Below are positions 1 to 9,700 of a stretch of DNA of 16,905 nucleotides, piece after piece (within the stretch, counting starts at the first letter, position 1; each line of letters opens with the position of its first letter). The notes beneath the pieces are model-generated. The model did not search any database, was not told the DNA's origin, and saw only the letters and a program-made list of their open reading frames with translations. Position numbers and translations under genes: made by a program. The DNA is taken from positions 1-16,905 of the forward strand of contig JAIVFJ010000646.1 in assembly GCA_025765615.1 (NCBI GenBank), in the 5' to 3' direction. This DNA is from Zopfochytrium polystomum (Eukaryota > Chytridiomycota > Chytridiomycetes > Chytridiales > Chytridiaceae).

Positions 1-991
1 GGCGACCTCGCTTCTGTCTTCGCCGGTGCTGGGAGGGTTCCTCCCGGCAGCAGACCCAACGAACCAGGACCTGTGCGACATGCTCTCCCAGCAGCTCGAG
101 CAGCTGGAACAGCTGCAGCTGCAGCAGGACCAGCAGCTCTTGCAGCAGCAGCAAAAGCAGCTCCTCCTCAGCATTCGCGCCCTCGAGACACAGTTGCTTT
201 TGCAGAGCGGAGGCGCAGGCGGAGGCGACACGCCATCCGCCGCCACCCTTACGGACGTCGCGGACCCGCTGCGCCTCTGCCGCCAGCAGCTGCTCGTGCA
301 GAAGCTACAACAGCGCCAACAGCACCTTCAACGGTTGCTGCTGCTACGCATCCAGCAGCAGGAGCAGCAACAGCTGCTTCAGCAGCAGCTTCAGCTGCAG
401 ATCCAGAGCCGGCAGCTGCCCTCGTTGACCGTCGACCCCGGCACCCCCGCAGCTGCCTGTGTTGCCGCCGCCGCCGCCGCTGGCGTCGTGCCGTCGGCGT
501 ACCTTGGCGGCGAGGCGACGACCACGACGGGTGACGAGACACTTCGCCGCAGCCGCAGCGCAAAGGCACTAACAGCCCTCGTGCACGGCGGCGGCAGCGA
601 AGGCCAAAGCGACCTCTTTCCTTCGTGCTCCTCCTCCTCCTCTCCTTTCCCCGCTTCTTCTTCTCTTCCTTCCTCTTCCTCTTCCTCCTCGTCTTCCTCT
701 TCCTCTTCTTCTTCTTCGTCGTCTTCTTGTCTGTCACTCGCATTGTCAGCAGCTCCTTCTTCGACGTTGGTCTCGTCCCTATCGTCGCCGTTGTCGCCTC
801 GGCCCGCGATTTCCACCGTGAATTCGCGGGACTCTGACGCCGCCGATGCCGCCGATGCCGCCGCGGCCTTTGCCGCGGCCGTCGTCGACGCGGGACTTCG
901 GGAAGGTGAGCGAGCCCGTTCCTTGGTTGTTTTCTTTGTTTGTTTGTCTCGTCCTTCTCCATTTGCAACCGCTTCTGTCTGCCTGTCTGCC

Positions 992-1030
<39 letters not shown>

Positions 1031-3110
1031 TGGTCCGTCATTGTCATTCAGTCAGTCAGTCAGTCAATCAGTCTCCCAGTCCGTCGGCCTGTCTGTCTAT
1101 CCGTCCCTCTAACCAATTTGACGCCCCCGAATTCACCCCGCAATCAACGCAAATCAAAAAAAATCATTACACTAACCAAAAAAAAAAAAAACAATGAAAA
1201 AAACATCTCTCTCTTTCTCACTCTCCCGCTCTCCCGCTCTCCCGCGCTCTCTCTCCTTACGCGCACACAACGCATCACCCTCACGCGCACACAAACAAAC
1301 ACACACTACGCAATCAAACAATTTTCAGAGCAAGCACTCATGCCGTTCGCAATTCCGTCGACTTCGTCCTCCTCCTCCTCCTCGGTGTTGTCGATGTCGT
1401 CGTCGTTGTCGGCAGCGGCGTCTCCCTCGCTGTCGTCGTTCGACTCGCAGCAGCAGCAGCAGCTCATGCTGGCGGTGCCCCCGGTGATGCTCTCGAACCC
1501 CGCCGCCTTCGCCACTGCCTCTCGCTCCTCTCTGGACATTCCCCTCACCCCCGCCCTCTCCACTATTTCGTCTATGCTTGACGACCCGTCCTCCTCATCC
1601 ACCGTAGACCAGAGCCTTGCGGGCTTTGACGGCGGCTTGGACGTTTATGACCTTCTTCAGAAGCAGCAGCAGCAAAACCACCAGCTATACCAGGAGCAAG
1701 AGCAAGAACATCATTTTCGGGCCCAGTTGTCCGTCGTTGACTATAACGACCGACTGCGACTTTTTGCATCATCCACCTCCACTTCCTCTTCCGCTTCCAC
1801 CATTTTGCATACCCCGCTGTCGTCACCAACTTCCACTCTGTCCAAGCAAGAGTTTGACTGGTTGCAAAGTGCGACGACGGTCGACTTTCCCGTCTCAACG
1901 ACTCTACTGTCCTGCTCGATGGAGGGGATTGAGACCGCTTCCCTTGTCGGCGACTTCTGTGGGAATTCCGGCCCAATGAATTTGCTATTCCCTGCGAAGG
2001 ACTTTTGCCTGGAGACCATGACGGAGCACCCACACCGCGAATTTTCGGCCATTATGTCGGTTGGCACCACTCCCCACCCGATGGAAGACGACACTGCCTG
2101 CACTTCCAAAGGCGCCGCGACGACGACGACGACGACAATGGCAAGCATTGACGGCCAGCACTCCGTTGCTTTCGCATCTGAGAGCGACGTGCCAGCGAGC
2201 CAATTATCTCTCCGCGACCCGGAGGTCGGCCCTGGTCCTTTTTCCTGCTACCAACCACCGTATTTCGCGACCCTCGCAGTCATTCGCCCGGGAACTCGGG
2301 GCGGATGCTGACCGGAAACAGCAGTATGCCAACGACGCAGACGCCGACGCGGACGCGGACGAAACCACCGAGGACACGGACGGTGCCGACTCGGATGGGT
2401 CGTGGCGTCCCTCGAACCACGCTGGCTCGCGCCGTGCGCTCCGGCGACGGCGGTCGGCGGCCTCTATGGTCAAGAAGCGCAAACCCGCCGGAGCAACCAA
2501 AACGACCCACAGGCGGCGCATCGCACCGCTATTTGCCCCTACGACGCCTTCGACTTCGCCCGTGCCCACCTCGCGCCTCATTCCCTCTTCCCATTCCGTC
2601 GAAGCGGCGGCCAAGTTCGACGGCGCTGCCCTCGACGCGACGACCCCGGCAACTGCCTCCGCCTCGGCATCGCCCTCGTCGTCGTGCCCATACCTCGCGG
2701 CGACGCCTCCGCAGCCGAGCCCGAACGTTGCGCCGCCGCGCGGACGTCGCCAAAAACGCATGGGTGCGGCGCCGTCCTTGGCCGCCGCCGCCGCCGACGG
2801 CGCGAACCCGCCCTCGCCGACGCCGGCGAAAGTTAACGCCTCCACCACGCCGACGTACACGTGCACGTGCGGTCGCGGGCCCTTCATCACGCTGGGCGGC
2901 CTCCGCGCGCACTCCAAGCTGCACGGCATCGGCCGGCCCCACCAGTGCCGCACGTGCGGAATCGCGTTCCAGCGCAAGCAGGACCTGAAGCGGCACGAGC
3001 TTTCCCACGCCGAGAGCAAGCCGTTTCTGTGTTCGTGCGGGAGCGGGTTCTCGAGGAGCGACGCTCTGCACAGGCACATGCGCACGTACGGATGCGCGAA
3101 GGCCATTTGA
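1..3110 (+). CDS. C2H2 zinc-finger transcription factor, Swi5/Ace2-type fingers, 5' partial
   Basis: Probable DNA-binding transcription regulator, nuclear. The frame is open from base 2, so the start lies upstream; the first internal ATG is at 80. Exons proposed: <2-905, 1329-2224, 2280-3110. The N-terminal part is Gln/Leu-rich (about 80-420), followed by a long Ser run (about 640-735). Exon 2 is Ser/Thr/Pro-rich with short Q stretches. Exon 3 has an acidic Asp/Ala run, a basic patch (SMVKKRKP, possible nuclear localisation signal) and three C-terminal fingers at about 2855-3100. Finger 1 is C-x-C with H-x3-H. Finger 2 (HQCRTCGIAFQRKQDLKRH) is classical C2H2. Finger 3 (FLCSCGSGFSRSDALHRH...C) is C-x-C...H-x5-C, the unusual third finger seen in yeast Swi5/Ace2. 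Intron 1 is well supported (GTGAGC...TTTTCAG). The second junction is less sure: GTCGGC at 2225 is a weak donor, and 2165 or 2189 also fit the phase. No target genes can be inferred. Confidence 0.78.
906..1328 (+). other. 423-bp intron with no stop and length divisible by three
   Basis: The donor is GAAG|GTGAGC and the acceptor CAATTTTCAG|AG. Splicing joins codon G|AG in the same frame. The intron carries a CTGT tetranucleotide array, a GTCA array, an A-rich stretch and CT/CA-rich DNA. Its translation (Cys/Leu/Ser/Val repeats, then Lys/Asn) is unlike the flanking protein, which argues that it is intron although it reads through without a stop. Confidence 0.8.
974..1072. repeat. CTGT tetranucleotide array followed by GTCA array
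   Basis: Near-perfect CTGT/GTCT units run from about 974 to 1030. Degenerate GTCA units follow from about 1047 to 1072. Both lie inside the first intron of the zinc-finger gene. Confidence 0.9.
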
Positions 3111-3823
3111 AAAAAAGAAACAGGATTCGGCTCGCCCTTTCGTTCGTTTCTCCTTCCCCCCCGGTTAGTGTTGGGTATCGCTGGGGGTTTTTCCCGAAAT
3201 GCTAAGCATTCGTATTCCCCCCCACAACCTGCACTACTTATACTCGATCCTCTCTCATCATTTTACTTACCCTGCCTCTCTCTCTCCCTCTCTGTCTCTG
3301 AAAACTTGGCCCCCAAAGTCTCATTGGAGCTACCCGGACCACCTCTTTCTTGTTGTCATTTTCCTGTCCTCCAGCATAAGTTTTGCTTTTCCCGTTTTTT
3401 TTCCCCCTTTCCTCCACTGTTTTGTGACATCTCGGTTCGGCCTTAGCAAGGCCAAGTCCTCTCTCGTCCTTCTCGTTTCCGCCGTTCTTCCACCCCCCTT
3501 TGGCACCCGTTGCGTTCTGGCTTCTTCTTACAAGCCCGCATCAGAATGCCAAGTGGGTATTTGGGTAGTTGACATCGGCGTGGGGGAAGGCAAAGGTGCT
3601 TTTTGGGGCGGTGGGCAACAAGGGCCGACTCGCTCTTCATCAATAATAGCTTTTACCCCCCTTCACCTTCCCATCATTACTTTTTTTTCGCACTCTCCTA
3701 TTTTTCTTTTCCCACTCTGCGTATCCAGTTAATTTTTCCCGTCCATTTCCACACCTCCTTTGTCCTTTTTGCCCTTTTTTTTCTTTTCTGACTCCTTTTT
3801 TTCCTTGATCCCTTCTCCTCCCA

Positions 3824-3893
3824 TTCTTCTTCTTCTTCTTCTTCTTCTTCTTCGTCTTCTTCTTCTTCTTTCTTTCTTCTTCTTCTCCTCCCT
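3824..3893. repeat. TTC/CTT trinucleotide microsatellite
   Basis: Long TTC run with a few interruptions (one TCG, then TTTC units), in the pyrimidine-rich DNA about 550 bp before the DUF3605 start codon. Confidence 0.9.
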
Positions 3894-4314
3894 TCTTCCC
3901 TCCCTTCTTCCCCTCAGCTTTTTTTTCTCTTTCTTTTTTTTTTTTTTTTTTTAATTTTTCTCCTTCCTTTTCTGCTTCCCATTCCTCCCTTCGTCTTCTT
4001 CATCCTCTGCGTCCCTCCCCTTCTTTCTTCCGGTGCACCCACTGCTACCTCTCGCTCTCATCAGTGCTTCTCCCTCCCTTGCCCGCCCGCCCGCCCGCAT
4101 CCCTCTCCACCTCTCTCTATCTCTCTCTCGGCCCCCTCCTCCCTCTCATCTCTCGAATCGGCTCTAACCATAAACGAAAAGAAAAGCAGGAAAAAAAAAA
4201 AATAAGAAAACTGAGAAAAGTGACTGAAAACCGCGATGGATTTTCCAATCGGCTTGAACCTGAAGCTTGATTCAAAGCGCAAGCCCTCGAATCTGGAGCG
4301 TGTGCCACCCACCG

Positions 4315-4315
4315 T

Positions 4316-4350
<35 letters not shown>

Positions 4351-4352
4351 GC
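4315..4352. repeat. CTGT tetranucleotide microsatellite, second copy
   Basis: Array of CTGT units, the same motif and phase as the array inside the zinc-finger gene's first intron. It lies about 95 bp upstream of the DUF3605 start, so it is probably in the 5' leader or core promoter. Confidence 0.9.
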
Positions 4353-4446
4353 CTTATGAGCCTGTCTCTGTCTCTCTCTCCCCTTTTCCTTTCCTCTTGT
4401 TTCTTTTTGTTTGCATCCAATCGATCAAATATTCAAATCACCAATA

Positions 4447-4542
4447 ATGGCGGCGATGGCGGCGGCAGCCGTTCACGATCAGCTCCACAGGTCGTCCTCG
4501 ACGTCGTCGTCCGCTGCCTCTGCGTCTGGCCCGTCATCATCG

Positions 4543-4585
<43 letters not shown>

Positions 4586-5102
4586 CGTCAGCGTCGTCAG
4601 CGTCGTCAGCGTCGTCAGCGCCGTCACAACCCTTCTCGACATCGATGACAGCAGCAGCAGCAGCCCTTGAGGCCGCGGAGGGCCGACCACCGCCACCGTT
4701 GTCGCAACGACAACCACAACCACCACCACAAAGCTCACCACCCGCACATGCTCCTGCTGCACCATCGCCGCCGCATCAACAACAACAGAAACAACAAGAG
4801 CAACAACAACAACAGCAACAACAGCAAAAGCAAAAACAAAAGCAACAACCAGAGTTGACGGGGCCCGCCCGTCGCGGTGGCGTCCTGGCACGACATACAG
4901 CACCTCGTCCGCGCGAACCAAGTCGACCGGTTCACGCGCACGGACGCCGTCGCGCAAGCCTACGCTTCCCACCGCGCTGGCCGTCCTCAGAGAGTACGCG
5001 TCGGTCGTCGACTACCTCCGCATCCGCGTGTTTGGATACCCGGTCGCGTTCGTGGACATTGACCTCGACGCCGACGACGCCGACTCCGACGACAAGTCAT
5101 CC

Positions 5103-5143
<41 letters not shown>

Positions 5144-5478
5144 CACAAACACGCCGCCGCCGCCGCCGCCGCCGGCGGCACGCCAAAAAAAAAAAAAAAC
5201 AGATTGCCGACGTCGCCGCGGTCGCCGAGGGCCGCGCGACGGTGGCCAGGGACATGGCGTTTGTGCTCAACGACTTTCCGTACGCGACCGCCCCCGACGA
5301 ACGCATCGAGCATTACCTGCTGTGGTCGCGGGACAGCGGCGACGGAGGCGCTGGTGGCGACCTCGACCCCGCGGTCGTTGACGCGTTTTTGAAGACGGCG
5401 GTGCCAGCCGACAGAGAGTATATTGTGAGTCTTTTTTGTAAGAGAGAGAGAGAGAGAGAGAAAGGGAGAGAGAGAGAG

Positions 5479-5513
<35 letters not shown>

Positions 5514-5866
5514 AAAGTGGAGGTGTGTGCTAACCAGATCAAACAACACGCGCGCGTTGATGATACCAACCAACAACCAACGAAAACCAACAATGACGTC
5601 ACACTCGCACTCCACACACCCGCTCTCATCATTCACACTCACTCACAATCAAAACAAACGTTATATGTATACACATGTAGTTCTTTGTCAACCCGCCGCA
5701 CCGCAAGACGATTCCGGAGGTTCGCTTCTTTCATTTCCCCCCAAAAAAACAAAAAACAAAAAAAAAAAAAAAAAACCTCAAAGCAATTTGGTTCAAGTTT
5801 GGCCTGCTTGCTAACAAACCAAACCAAAAACACCCCTCACCCCCATTTCCAAATACCCACACACAC

Positions 5867-5908
<42 letters not shown>

Positions 5909-5958
5909 CGCAGATCAACCACTACCACATTCTCACACGCCCGCGGCCCTTGTCGTAA
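4447..5958 (+). CDS. DUF3605-family protein, three exons, reading frame broken by three +1 shifts
   Basis: Exons: 4447-5424, 5681-5719 (39 nt), 5914-5958. Start chosen at 4447: A at -3, G at +4, first ATG in the frame of the Ser and Gln runs. The N-terminal ~140 residues are low complexity (Ser run, Pro, Gln run). The conserved part begins at SWHDIQHLVRANQVDRF (4883-4933), then LREYASVVDYLRIRVFGYP, NDFPYATAPDERIEHYLLWS, FFVNPPHRKTIPE and INHYHILTRPRPLS before TAA. This order (W-x5-LVR, PYG-like motif, HxxxW, NPP...SIPE, HxHxL) is that of DUF3605, known mainly from fungi; the function is unknown. The frame moves by one extra base at 4860-4863 (G run), about 4968-4970 (C run) and 5185-5199 (A run). 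Removing one base at each gives 352 residues and phase-perfect splicing. A Thr/Pro-rich insert (5104-5175) splits the domain. Sequencing error seems likelier than decay because the motifs are intact. Confidence 0.82.
4537..4620. repeat. TCG/TCA trinucleotide run coding poly-Ser
   Basis: Imperfect TCG/TCA repeats in the first exon of the DUF3605 gene; they read as Ser with a few Ala in the chosen frame. Confidence 0.85.
5104..5199. repeat. ACG run, CCG run and a 15-A homopolymer inside the coding exon
   Basis: ACG units (poly-Thr) at about 5104-5142, CCG units (poly-Pro) at about 5150-5175, then 15 A at 5185-5199 reading as Lys. They form an insert in the DUF3605 domain. The A run is the site of the third frame change. 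Confidence 0.85.
5425..5680 (+). other. Intron with AG and TG dinucleotide arrays
   Basis: Donor ATT|GTGAGTC, acceptor ACATGTAG|TTC; phase 0, 256 bp. An AG array (5441-5482) and a 31-nt TG array (5482-5512) begin 16 nt after the donor. Confidence 0.85.
5720..5913 (+). other. Intron with long CA array next to its acceptor
   Basis: Donor GGAG|GTTCGC, acceptor ACAACGCAG|ATC; phase 0, 194 bp. A CA array (about 5858-5907, one G interruption) ends six bases before the acceptor, replacing the usual pyrimidine tract. An A-rich run lies at 5743-5775. The junction is supported by the joined motif TIPE|INHYHIL. Confidence 0.78.
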
Positions 5959-6038
5959 ACAAACAGGGGGGAGCGAGTTGTCATCTTCATGAGCCAGGTC
6001 GATCCTCTTTTTTTTTTTTTTTTTTTGAAGCGGACTCG

Positions 6039-6044
6039 AATAAA
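6039..6044 (+). terminator. Polyadenylation signal AATAAA for DUF3605 gene
   Basis: AATAAA sits about 80 bp after the proposed TAA at 5956-5958, a normal distance for a eukaryotic poly(A) signal. Confidence 0.55.
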
Positions 6045-6669
6045 TACGTTTCTATCCTTCTATTTTCGAGGTTTTTTTTTATAAAAGGTGGGCGAGATTG
6101 TATGTGTGTCTGTGCATGTGTGTGTGCGTCGTTTGTCCGAAACTGAGGCTCGCTTCTGGCCACCCCAAACACCCCCCTCCTACTTGCTTTTCGCACACTG
6201 ACGATGGAATACGTAGCACGGCAAGTGGATGCAATATTTTATTTTATTTTTATTTTAATTTTTTTTTTTGGTGCCCATTGTTTAAAACACACGACAGGGA
6301 GACGAAATAGAAGGTGCGGGGTGGCAAGCGGAACGCAAACACAGGAAGATACAGCTGATTATTACCCGACACACTCACAGTACTGCTTTGGGTCCACCAC
6401 CACAAAGACGCATTCCCTCATGCAAGTGCACTGCAGTTAGTTACATACAGTTATCAGGAGGGAATTTAAAAAAAAAAAAATTGGGGCTCCCGCTAATTGA
6501 TTCGTTTCTTTCTCAGTGACGACGGACAGGGGTAGAGCCACTCTCTCTGGACCACCGCGTATGCTGGCACGGACGGCGGGTCTCGTCAAAAGGCATGCAC
6601 TCCTCACATGCTTCGAGATTTGGGCGTCGCGTCGTTGTCATTGTTTGATTTGCCCATTCCTTTCATCTA

Positions 6670-6675
6670 TTTATT
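6670..6675 (-). terminator. Polyadenylation signal AATAAA for TRIM37-like gene
   Basis: On the minus strand AATAAA lies about 120 bp downstream of the TGA at 6796-6798, which supports that stop as the true end of the gene. Confidence 0.55.
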
Positions 6676-6795
6676 AAGGCGGGCGAATCTTCAGAATGTC
6701 ATCACGACTTCAGAAGAACCCCGACGCTTTTTCGCGCGATGTTTCAAAAAATAACTCTTTCTTTGCTATTTTCACACCGGTACCAGTGATTGTAA

Positions 6796-9700
6796 TCATT
6801 GGAACCCGTCTCGGTCAGCAAAGTCGGAACCACCCAGTCTCCTATCGCGACACCCGCGGCTGGAAGAGCCTCCTGAAGTTGCCTCCCCAACAGTGCCTTC
6901 GGCGGCACCACTCGCTGGTGCTGCGACGGCGGCTCCTGGCGACGGTGTTCCTGGTCCTCTGCGAATTCGATAAGAGAGAGCGCCACCGCGCTCCCCTCCA
7001 ACTGACGACGGTGCGGCCGCCGGCATGGCAAATGTGCCTTGCGTCTTTTGTCGAAACAAGGTCAATGAGCCCGTGCCCGCTTCTCCCAAGGCTCTGCTGA
7101 CTCCGGCTCGGTCACGGGAATTCGAGTGCTCGCTTGCTTCTTCCACCTCGTCTGCCAGCGGCCCTTCTCCCTCCAGGTCGGACCCGAACTCGATAAGGGG
7201 TGCGTCTGCGAGTTCCACCGTTCCAGACATCAAAGAAGATGACAACAAGGTCGATGTTACCGATGTTGACGCGGGCCCTACTGGGCCGTTGCACGCAGCT
7301 CGCCTTGTTGGAACGATGAATCCGCTCTCTCGCCTCTGTCCTTCCAGTTCCCAAGTCCCACCAGCATCAGCCGGTTCCTCAGATATTTCGCCTCTTGTTC
7401 TTTCTGTCGGAGGCGATGAGCCAGTTTGGTCTTCTCCGTTTGAGAAAACAAGTGGGCTGGTCTGCCCGGGTGATGGCCCCTCCGCGTCGGCAAACGGCTC
7501 ATCGGAGCTGGCGTCGGACTCATGTTCCTCTGATGGACTATAAGATCGCGGCGGGGAGTGCGACAGGATGTCATCGCCATCATGGCCAAAGCCATCAGTC
7601 CGTCCCATTATCGCGTCGAACATGGACTCAACGGAGCCAGCATCATATGCGCGACCGCTCAATGAGGACGCTCCCCTGAGAAGTTCAATGTCGAAGCTGG
7701 GTGTCGTTGAGCTGCCTGTTGGCGATATAGGGGGGTAGCACGGCGAGGGATCGAGGATGGACCTGTCCAAGCTCCACTTCCTCCGTACTGGGTCTCGTCT
7801 GCTCACGGTACACAGACCTAAGAGCTTGTCGTGGGTCGGAGCGTCGATGTCTCCGCTCTGCCAGAGAGTCATCCAAATCCTCCTCGTCAAACGAGTCCTC
7901 AAGCAAAGCCGCCAGTCGCATTCGATTGGCGCGAATTTGTAACGCCGCCAGCGGTCCAAGAGTGGGTGGGGGGCTGGGTTCGATCGTGTCGGACTCTGAT
8001 CCGCTTTCTTCCATATCATCATTGCTGATGGGCGTTGCATCGCTCAGCGACGATGTGGTCACTGACGGTCCGCTGTCGTCTCTTCGATGGGTGCGACTGG
8101 TCCCGCTAGAGTGCGGTGGAAAAATTGAAAGGCGACCTGCTTGCCGAGCTCCCATTCGCTCCACACGGGTCTGTAGAACTTCAAACTGACCATAGAGACG
8201 ATCAAAAAAGTCCTAACCGCTCGAAAAACGAAGTGTCACTTCGAGGAACCGTGTCAGCAACCTAACTTACATCTAGTTCCTCAGATCTGTCAGGTCGAGC
8301 GCGGTTCACACTGTCTTCATCCCGACCAAATCTTTCAAGCATGGGTTCTGCGTCCATGGACCGCTGAAAATGGTGATCGGTCCAATCTGCATGACTCGCC
8401 AAGGAGGCTTCGTAGACAGGTGTCGAAGATGGTCGAGCAAGAGACATTGCTGTGGACAAAACGTCGCGTAGCTCTTGAGGACCGTTGACGGAGGATTGAC
8501 TCAAACTGGCGTGGCCAAACCTTGGCTCTCTGGATGTAAGATCGTCACTGTATTCACCGTTTGTGTGCAAGGTATCCACGGAATGCTCTTTGGCAGTCGC
8601 CGTGGGCAGATGGCCGTTATCATTCGCGATATGGGACGAACAGTCTTGCCGAGACAGGTCATTTCCAGATACCTCCCTGGCTGTAGTCGCAAGTTCAACA
8701 CCACTGTCCCGCGGAATGTCTTTCGCGTCTCCACTTTCGGCGTTTGTGTTGGAGGAGTCGGCCTTGGCGATTGTTTCTTCCAATTCTTTTGCATATCTAA
8801 CAAAAGTTTCACGGTCAGTGATCTTCATTAACGAATCTTGGGAAACTAACTGTGACAAATCCCTGCTAAGGATCGCGTAGTTCACGGGTCTCACAGAAAA
8901 GCGAATCTCTAGGACATCTTTTTCCGGGGCCAAAAAGCCTTGGGGTACGAGCATGGATAAGCGATGAAAACGGTTGTAGCCCCAACACTCGCCGGACTCG
9001 AATTCAGAAGTGAACTCTCTGGCGACCAGCTGTGGTGCAATTCCAGTGGTTGGAAGATTTTGCAAAACCTTTGACGAGGAGTGAGTGCGCCGTGAACGGG
9101 AATGTAAATGGCCTCCCATACACAACTACCCTGCCACCGCTAAACTTACGAGTTCGATTCTGTACTGGTACTGGGCACGGGCATAGCCTTTCATGAGTTC
9201 CATGAACACTGACAAATAAAGTCCTCGGGACTGCCCATTTCCTGTAAGAAGCTTTCAGTCTACGAAAGTGGGCGAGATTCCAACGTACCGGAGCAGTATA
9301 CTTTCAACCGCCACGTCAGCCCAGACGATCGAAAGGGTTCAGAAAAGGCCACGGAATTGGCTTCTTGCAGCGTTGTGAATTGTGCTATTTTGAACGTATT
9401 TGTCTGGTACGGAGGAATCATATTGCTCTCAAACTCAGGGGCTTTTGTCGAAAGCAGTGTTGTAGTCGGTGCTTGAAGTTGCTGTGTTATGAGCCCGTCA
9501 GTCACAACTGGGCGATCTGTCGCTGTTTGGAAGTACTACCTCATGACCAAGGTTCGAAATGAACTGTGCTTTATCGATCAAATCTACTTGAGATGAGTCG
9601 TAAACAAACTTTCTCAGGAGGTCAACAGTCATTCTTGTGTCTTCCACTTCATGCCTGAGGGTTGATTTCAAGGCTATTTGTCGGTTAAGTCATGGACGTT

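Larger units (their letters stand above)
3111..4446. other. Pyrimidine-rich intergenic region, downstream of zinc-finger gene and upstream of DUF3605 gene
   Basis: No convincing gene. The plus strand is strongly C/T-rich, with a TTC array at about 3824-3893, a run of 19 T at 3934-3952, CCCG units near 4080-4100 and a CTGT array at about 4315-4352. The open frames here are runs of Phe, Leu, Ser and Pro from the pyrimidine bias and show no domain. The right half is likely promoter and 5' leader of the DUF3605 gene. Confidence 0.7.
5959..6795. other. Convergent intergenic region (3' ends of DUF3605 and TRIM37-like genes)
   Basis: No gene seen. Contains 19 T at 6008-6026, AATAAA on plus at 6039-6044, further T and A runs (6238-6268, 6469-6480) and AATAAA on minus at 6675-6670. 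Confidence 0.7.

Noticed and set aside
249..968. Long Arg/Lys-rich minus-strand open frames over 249-1047
   Set aside because: They mirror the Gln/Ser-rich exon and the repeat-filled intron of the plus-strand zinc-finger gene; composition follows the repeats and there is no domain.
974..1072. Regular repeats as a CRISPR array
   Set aside because: Pure short tandem units with no spacers, in an intron of a eukaryotic gene.
2204..3106. 300-codon minus-strand open frame opposite the zinc fingers
   Set aside because: It is the antisense of the finger exon. The plus strand has properly spaced Cys and His ligands; the minus frame has none.
3168..3954. Overlapping plus-strand frames rich in Phe, Leu, Ser and Pro
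   Set aside because: A product of C/T-rich DNA without start context, motif or splice support.
4236..4670. Frame starting MDFPIGLNLKLDSKRKP at 4236
   Set aside because: It runs through the CTGT array and ends in an off-frame reading of the Ser repeat. The conserved domain connects to the frame starting at 4447.
5484..6146. 220-codon plus frame of Thr/His repeats
   Set aside because: It reads across two introns and the 3' flank of the DUF3605 gene. It is open only because of CA repeats.
6696..7543. Plus-strand frames over the TRIM37-like 3' exon
   Set aside because: They are antisense to the disordered tail. The minus frame is continuous with the MATH-bearing exons through phase-matched introns.
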